From assembly GCF_006438965.1 (NCBI RefSeq), contig NZ_RCZM01000003.1, positions 574,440 through 638,439 on the forward strand: a DNA stretch of 64,000 bases, given 5' to 3'. The stretch's first letter is position 1. Every line of letters begins with the position of its first letter. The position numbers and the translations under genes are program-made. The notes under the pieces were generated by a model. That model did not search any database, was not told where the DNA came from, and was given only the letters and a program-made list of their open reading frames with translations. This DNA comes from Pedococcus bigeumensis (GTDB taxonomy: Bacteria > Actinomycetota > Actinomycetes > Actinomycetales > Dermatophilaceae). Of the stretch, positions 59,823 through 64,000 are shown piece after piece.

Positions 59823-60416
59823 TCAGGGGCTGGCAGGGTGCCGCCCAGAGAGGATCAGCGCGAGGTCCACCGCCGGTGCATTGACGACGCGTCCGATCCC
59901 GTAGGACCAGTCGAGGTCCTCGGCCCGCAGTTGCAGCCCTTGCAGGGCCACGCCGAAGTGGGACAGGCTCCGTGGCGCGGTGAGCCCGTCGAGGACGATG
60001 CGGGTGCGTGCCATCGGTGGGCGTCGGTCGAGGTCGAGGGCCTCGGTGATGTCGAGGCCGTGGATCACCGCGTGTATGAGGGCGCCGGTGGCGCCCCCGC
60101 CGGGTGGGGTCCAGGCCTGCATGCGTGGGGCGCGCAGCGCGGCGAGGAGTTGCTCCGGGGTCTGCCGGGCATCGAGGCGGGCACGTCGGTCTGCCAGCAC
60201 ATCCCATCGCAGACGGGCTCGGATCAGTCCGAGGACGACCACAGGCGCTGAGGCGTGCATCGGCAGGGTTAGGTGGGCTACGACCTCTCGCACGCGCCAC
60301 CCGGGGCACAGCGAGGGCGCGTCCCACGCGGCGGTTGGAAGTACCGCGAGCAGGTCTGCCAGCTCGGATAGCTCTGCGGCGACCTGGTCGGCGACCTCGG
60401 TCGGGGCGGGCCTCAT
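59823..60416 (-). CDS. Mycothiol-dependent maleylpyruvate isomerase-family protein
   Basis: 197 aa. The MDMPI N-terminal pattern is clear: LADLLAVLPTAAWDAPSLCPGWRVREVVAHLTLP. The second half has HAVIHGLDITEALDL with the metal-binding histidines and PAVDLALILSGR, the usual end. Expected to be a mycothiol-dependent enzyme of unknown substrate. ATG 60416 overlaps the SRPBCC stop by 4 bp. Confidence 0.9.
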   Translation of the reverse strand: MRPAPTEVADQVAAELSELADLLAVLPTAAWDAPSLCPGWRVREVVAHLTLPMHASAPVVVLGLIRARLRWDVLADRRARLDARQTPEQLLAALRAPRMQAWTPPGGGATGALIHAVIHGLDITEALDLDRRPPMARTRIVLDGLTAPRSLSHFGVALQGLQLRAEDLDWSYGIGRVVNAPAVDLALILSGRHPASP

Positions 60417-60856
60417 GCCGAGGCCGCAAGCAGGGTCCGAAGGTAGGTCTCCAGCTTATCGAGGGACGTCCGGAAGCCTGCCTGGGCCTCAGGGGTGAGG
60501 AAGGCCGCCGGCATATTGCTCTGCTCGATTGTGACCTCCGTGCGGCCGTCGCCGAGGTCGGTGAAGGTCGAGACGGAACGCAGGCCGCTCTCGAGCTCGG
60601 TCCAGCCGATCCGCTCGGGCTCGAGGATCTCGTCGAAGACGGCCCTCATCGTGTAGCGGTTGGTGCCGTCGTCGGCGACCATGACCGTCTCGAAAGCGCC
60701 ACCCGGTCGCGGGTCGACGGTGATCCCGTCCAGGGGGGCGCTCATGCCGCCCGGCCCCCAGAATTGTGTGAGGTGTTCGGGTGTGAGCATGCACCGGAAC
60801 ACCAGCTCACGCGGTGCGGTGAAGACGCGGGTGTGCCTGACAATGCCTTGGTTCAT
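60413..60856 (-). CDS. SRPBCC (AHSA1-type) protein
   Basis: 147 aa from ATG 60856. START-like AHSA1 fold: HTRVFTAPRELVFRCMLTPEHLTQFWGP, DPRPGGAFETVMVADDG, EPERIGWTE and the final helix FRTSLDKLETYLRTL. Such proteins bind hydrophobic ligands and are very often paired with an ArsR regulator, as here. It overlaps both neighbours by 4 bp. Confidence 0.92.
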   Translation of the reverse strand: MNQGIVRHTRVFTAPRELVFRCMLTPEHLTQFWGPGGMSAPLDGITVDPRPGGAFETVMVADDGTNRYTMRAVFDEILEPERIGWTELESGLRSVSTFTDLGDGRTEVTIEQSNMPAAFLTPEAQAGFRTSLDKLETYLRTLLAASA

Positions 60857-61203
60857 CGGGAAGTGCCTTTCTTGGATGGGGTGGCCTGGACGGCGTGAAG
60901 GTGTGCCTCGAGCTTGTCGAAGCGTGCGTTCCACAGCTGACGTGAGGTCTCGATCCAGTCGATGGCCGCGTCGAGGGGCTCGCGCTCGAGGTGGCATGGC
61001 CGGGTCTGGGCCTGCCGAGACCTGGTGATCAGGCCGCTGCGCTCCAGGACCTTCAGGTGTTTCGAGATCGCCGGCATGGAGATCGAGAAGGGCTCGGCCA
61101 GCTCGGTGACCGTTGCGTCGCCCCGGGCAAGACGCGCCACGATCGCCCTCCGGGTCGGGTCGGCCAACGCCATGAACGCTGCGTCTAGTCGGTCGCCGGT
61201 CAT
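60853..61203 (-). CDS. ArsR-family transcriptional regulator
   Basis: 116 aa from ATG 61203 (ATG 61212 possible; AAGGG is better spaced for 61203). Winged helix: DAAFMALADPTRRAIVARLA, TVTELAEPFSISMPAISKHLKVLERSGLI. It lacks the CxC metal site of ArsR/SmtB sensors, so it fits the SRPBCC-associated subgroup. First gene of the ArsR-SRPBCC-MDMPI operon. Confidence 0.92.
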   Translation of the reverse strand: MTGDRLDAAFMALADPTRRAIVARLARGDATVTELAEPFSISMPAISKHLKVLERSGLITRSRQAQTRPCHLEREPLDAAIDWIETSRQLWNARFDKLEAHLHAVQATPSKKGTSR

Positions 61204-61422
61204 CACGGTCATGCCCTTACTGAACCAAAAGGTTATATAACTGTCAAGGCAAATACTGTGGACAGCCCGGTGGGGCAGCTGCCCACTGCCGCCGGTGGAG
61301 AGGCCTCCTCCCGCGCAGCGGCTGCCAACGCAAGCACGAGTGGGCCAGGCCAAGTTCGAGGGCAGGACGTCCGCTCTTGCCGCTCGTCGCGCGGATGCGA
61401 GGTCTCGGGCTAGCCTCGATCT

Positions 61423-61704
61423 GTGTCCGCGAAGTCCGACCGACAAGCCCCGCGAGAAGCGGTGGTGAAGTACCACGAGAATCAGTTAGCTTCACTGCAG
61501 GAGCGCGTGGGAGCTGCGCTCGAACGCTTCCGCAGCGGCGAGCTCGACGCCTTCGAGGTTGATCAGGTCCTCTTTCAATACTCGAGGGCGGCGAAGGAAC
61601 TGTGGAAGTTATGCAACTTTGGCGATCCCGAGTTCGCTGCGGACCTCGTGCGTGAGCGTCCGATAGTCGACTGGTGGGAGCGCGGAGCGCCTCGGCAGCG
61701 ATGA
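61423..61704 (+). CDS. 93-aa hypothetical protein, paralogue B
   Basis: From GTG 61423. Same length and fold pattern as the 58462 copy: SDRQAPREAVVKYHENQLAS, AFEVDQVLFQYSRAAKELWK, ERPIVDWWERGAPRQR. TAGCCT at 61411-61416 stands 6 bp before the start, as in the other copy. Homology includes about 40 bp upstream and the first bases downstream, so the whole transcription unit was duplicated. No function recognised. Confidence 0.75.
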   Translation: MSAKSDRQAPREAVVKYHENQLASLQERVGAALERFRSGELDAFEVDQVLFQYSRAAKELWKLCNFGDPEFAADLVRERPIVDWWERGAPRQR

Positions 61705-61750
61705 CGCCAAGGCGCATGCCCTGAGAGCGCCGCCCTCGAACCGATGCCGT

Positions 61751-61780
61751 GGTCGTCAGGCGGCGCAAAGACGCACCTGC
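61751..61780 (+). repeat. Boundary-repeat head downstream of paralogue B
   Basis: GTCGTCAGGCGGCGCAAAGACGCACC matches the heads at 55048 and 58791. It lies about 30 bp before the DUF2971 start. Confidence 0.55.
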
Positions 61781-61811
61781 ATGCTCTGCGGACACGTGCC
61801 AGACTTCGTCC

Positions 61812-62792
61812 GTGGGTTCCTTCGACCTCGAGCCATGGCAGCCGCCCTTCAAGGGGCCATCGGGAACGTCGCTTTTTCACTACACGTCGGCCCACGGCCT
61901 CCTGGGGATCCTGGACAGCGGGACGCTCTGGGCCACCGAAGCGTCCGGGTTGAATGATGCAGCGGAGATCGTCCTCGGCCAGCGCAAGGTGAGGGAACTA
62001 ATCACCGCGCTCCCGGAGAGCGAGCTCAAGTCTGAGATGCAGTTGGCAGTGGAGTATGTGTATGACGCCAACGGCCCAGACGCGTCCGACGTCTTTGTCC
62101 TCGCTGCATCGTTGCAGCATGACGACGCGAACCAATGGCGGCTCTACGCCGACGACGGGCGCGGCTATTGCGTTGAACTGGACTCGGGAATGCCGCTCAC
62201 TGTGTTGGCCGGCGGCGAGCCCACGCGAGCGGAGAGCCCCCGGGATGATGCCCATTTGCTCCCAACCGGGCTGCTCACAGACCAGGGATACGTATCGGCG
62301 TGGTCTCGAGTCCTCTATGACGACAAGGACATTCGGGAAACGTTTTCGCATCTGGTGTCATGGGCCGACCGTGCACAGACCGAGGCGGAGGGTGCGGAGT
62401 GGCCGGATCCGGAGTCTGGGGATCCCAGCCCTTCACAAGAGTTCGGCTATCAACTGTCGCGCGCAATCGCGTCCCTTACCCGCTGCGTTAAGGCCCCAGG
62501 TTTCGCGGGAGAGACAGAGGCGCGCGTGCTCATCTCCTTCCTATGGGGTGACTTGCACGCACATTCTCGGGCTACCCCGCGCGGGATCGTTCGCCACTTT
62601 TCTTTAGGAACCGCCGTGGAGGGCGGCAAGGCCGTCACCTTCGACCGGAAAGAATCCGTGATTCTCCCCATTAAGTCAGTCACCCTCGGGCCAGGCCTGC
62701 GCTTCGAACTTGCGGCCCCCGCGATCCGGTCGCTCCTTGGCCGACATGACTACGAGGTCGAGGTTCTGGAATGGGATGTGCGGTTGCGCTAG
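61812..62792 (+). CDS. DUF2971 protein
   Basis: 326 aa from GTG 61812; the frame is open 63 bp further upstream but through the repeat. The DUF2971 start is clear: SLFHYTSAHGLLGILDSGTLWATEASGLNDAAEI. Later ANQWRLYADDGRGYCVELD and AGETEARVLISF agree. The family has an ART-like or defence-island association in some bacteria, but its reaction is unknown. The codon use is less GC-biased than in genes before 43 kb, consistent with transfer. Confidence 0.85.
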   Translation: MGSFDLEPWQPPFKGPSGTSLFHYTSAHGLLGILDSGTLWATEASGLNDAAEIVLGQRKVRELITALPESELKSEMQLAVEYVYDANGPDASDVFVLAASLQHDDANQWRLYADDGRGYCVELDSGMPLTVLAGGEPTRAESPRDDAHLLPTGLLTDQGYVSAWSRVLYDDKDIRETFSHLVSWADRAQTEAEGAEWPDPESGDPSPSQEFGYQLSRAIASLTRCVKAPGFAGETEARVLISFLWGDLHAHSRATPRGIVRHFSLGTAVEGGKAVTFDRKESVILPIKSVTLGPGLRFELAAPAIRSLLGRHDYEVEVLEWDVRLR

Positions 62793-63400
62793 GGAGAGCA
62801 GCAGCTCGAGCATGGGTCAGCTCGCGGCGGATAGACGCATCACCGGGACCGTGGGCATGCGGACCTTATTGGATCGGGGCATCCATCTCCCTGTCCGGCG
62901 GAGCCCACCGACCAGCTGCCGCGCGGCGGGCGGTATTCACGCGGTCGCCGCTGCATCGGTCGGCCCGAGGGCTCCGTCGATCAGTTCCGGGCCCCGGGAA
63001 GCATTGTCCGGGTCGATGAGCTCACACTCAACCGCCTCATAGACGGCGCAACTCTCCGATGGTGAACTTCCCGGACAGAACTGGCCGCGTTGGAGAGGTA
63101 CTCGAGTTTGGCGCGAGCCCGTGCGGGGCCGTCGCGAGGCACTTGGGTGTGATCGAACGCCATTTGCTCTGGCCGCCGCGTCATCGGGGGTGCGATAAGG
63201 GCAGAATGGGTCACCCCAAAGGCCGATGGGACACGGCCAGCGTGAGTTCGTCCGCAGCGAGCATGTCGGGAAGAACGGCCCGCCAGACGCGTGGGTCGGG
63301 CACAAACCGCTGGGCCGCGTTCCGATGGTCGACATGCCGGTAGATCTTCGTCTCCGTTGTTGATCCGGGATTGTCTGGATTTGGCTCGGGCGGGCGCGGG
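62793..63400. other. Region without a convincing gene
   Basis: Open frames exist on both strands but none shows recognisable protein character or a sound start. It may hold decayed gene fragments. It separates the small-gene island from the secreted-protein gene. Confidence 0.45.
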
Positions 63401-63403
63401 GCT

Positions 63404-63437
63404 TGCTAGCGTCCCTCCGGAGGCTCCGTTGGAGCCT
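63404..63437 (+). promoter_or_regulatory. Extended -10 and leader hairpin before the last gene
   Basis: TGC-TAGCGT (63404-63412) repeats the cspA extended -10. AGGCTCC and GGAGCCT (63421-63437) form a 7-bp stem around GTT in the leader. Confidence 0.5.
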
Positions 63438-63510
63438 GGACGGTTTCGGGGTGGTCTGGGTGACTCCCGACGGATCGGAGCCGGCTGAACGATTCTGGAG
63501 AGGTCGCTTG

Positions 63511-64000
63511 ATGCGTGGATCGTGGGGGCGGCGGCTGACGCTGACGGTAGCTGGGGTTGTTGCAGTGGCCGGTGGTGGGCTGGCTGCGGCGCCGACGGTC
63601 GCCGCGGCGGCGACTTCCCTTGCTCCAGCGGTTCGGGTAGCTGCCGCGCAGAGCACGGCCGCCGCGGTGACATCGACACCGGGGTCGTATGTCTCGTTGG
63701 CTCCGGCGCGGGTCCTGGACACTCGCACCAATCTCGGTGGCACCGGCCCCGTGGCCGCGCACGGCACCGTGCATTTGCAGGTCGCCGGCAGGGGCGGTGT
63801 CCCCGCGTCAGGGGTGTCCGCGGTTGTGGTCAACGTGACCGTCACCGCCGCCAAGAGTGCCGGGTTCCTCACCGTCTACCCCGACGGGTCGACCATGCCC
63901 ACCGCGTCGAACCTGAACTTCGCGGCTGGTCAGACCATCCCCAACCTGGTCATCGCTAAAGTCGGCGCCAACGGGCGGATTGCCTTGACCAACGGCGCCT
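63511..64000 (+). CDS. Secreted repeat-domain protein, N-terminal part
   Basis: Open to the window edge; 163 residues visible. ATG 63511 has GGAGAGG 7 bp upstream. A signal peptide (LTLTVAGVVAVAGGGLAAAPTVAAAA) is followed by an Ala-rich linker and the actinobacterial surface-repeat unit SYVSLAPARVLDTRTNLGG, VVVNVTVTAAKSAGFLTVYP and NFAAGQTIPNLVIAKVG. Such units occur in large exported proteins with enzyme or adhesin domains further on. The function depends on sequence beyond the window. Confidence 0.85.
   Translation, partial: MRGSWGRRLTLTVAGVVAVAGGGLAAAPTVAAAATSLAPAVRVAAAQSTAAAVTSTPGSYVSLAPARVLDTRTNLGGTGPVAAHGTVHLQVAGRGGVPASGVSAVVVNVTVTAAKSAGFLTVYPDGSTMPTASNLNFAAGQTIPNLVIAKVGANGRIALTNGA

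Noticed and set aside
62937..63872. 311-aa minus-strand frame (and a 232-aa one) over the gene-free region and the last gene's signal peptide
   Set aside because: No recognisable domain, overlaps a well-supported plus-strand gene with ribosome site, and composition is typical of a shadow.
43590..64000. A second copy of the tRNA-Arg 3' end as attR
   Set aside because: I looked for the T-arm sequence GGTTCGAATCCCTTCGGGCG downstream and found none in the window.
54895..64000. An integron integrase (IntI) belonging to the cassette-like array
   Set aside because: No tyrosine recombinase lies in this region; the only one, at 44.1-45.4 kb, has the layout of a tRNA-site integrase and not the IntI-specific insertion.

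Overview
The window is high-GC DNA (roughly 70% by eye) from an actinobacterium, most plausibly a Micrococcales member close to Intrasporangiaceae. Supporting signs are GTP-dependent PEP carboxykinase, several mycothiol-type DinB/MDMPI proteins, a mycobacterial-type FolP2, LCP and MecA-N-like cell-wall proteins, many ATGA/GTGA gene overlaps, and apparently leaderless promoters with a TAnnnT -10. The family-level placement is inference.

Layout. 0-4.6 kb: an acyltransferase tail, a large membrane Fe-S oxidoreductase, and cysK-cysE for cysteine synthesis. 4.6-9.9 kb: a tightly coupled minus-strand operon of subtilisin-like protease, ECF-type sigma factor, 184-aa protein and TPR-CHAT protease, which looks like a proteolytic signalling module. 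10.4-17.0 kb: YtxH protein, tRNA-Ser, and a MocR regulator divergent from mmsA, a class III aminotransferase and an FAD amine oxidase (amine or omega-amino-acid catabolism). 17-24 kb: membrane/RHH protein, folP2, cspA with a structured leader, a class B PBP, an LCP ligase, tRNA-Ser and a DUF4333-like protein. 24-31 kb: a YkcB/YkcC-like glycosyltransferase pair, DinB protein, two-component system. 31-36 kb: LacI regulator divergent from a FrcBCA-like sugar ABC operon with two matching operators. 35.7-43 kb: conserved hypothetical protein, a secreted beta-propeller protein, WYL regulator, two DinB proteins, a stack of three perfect inverted repeats, pckG.

43.6-48 kb is mobile DNA: a tRNA-Arg target site, excisionase, tyrosine integrase, a frameshifted cysteine-pair protein and a dead IS110 transposase. 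48-54.9 kb is a lipoprotein-ABC-FtsX exporter with its own two-component system. 54.9-62.8 kb is an accessory island of small unrelated genes on both strands. In its first 4.7 kb nearly every gene boundary carries one member of a repeat family, always in the same orientation, which resembles a gene-cassette array. The window ends inside a secreted repeat-domain protein.

Two window-wide signals stand out. The octamer CGGCATAC/GTATGCCG occurs 30 times where base composition predicts about 2. It is often spelled with rare codons, twice forms the arms of terminator hairpins, and is absent from the mobile region and the 54.9-64 kb island. The second signal is the unidirectional cassette-boundary repeat.
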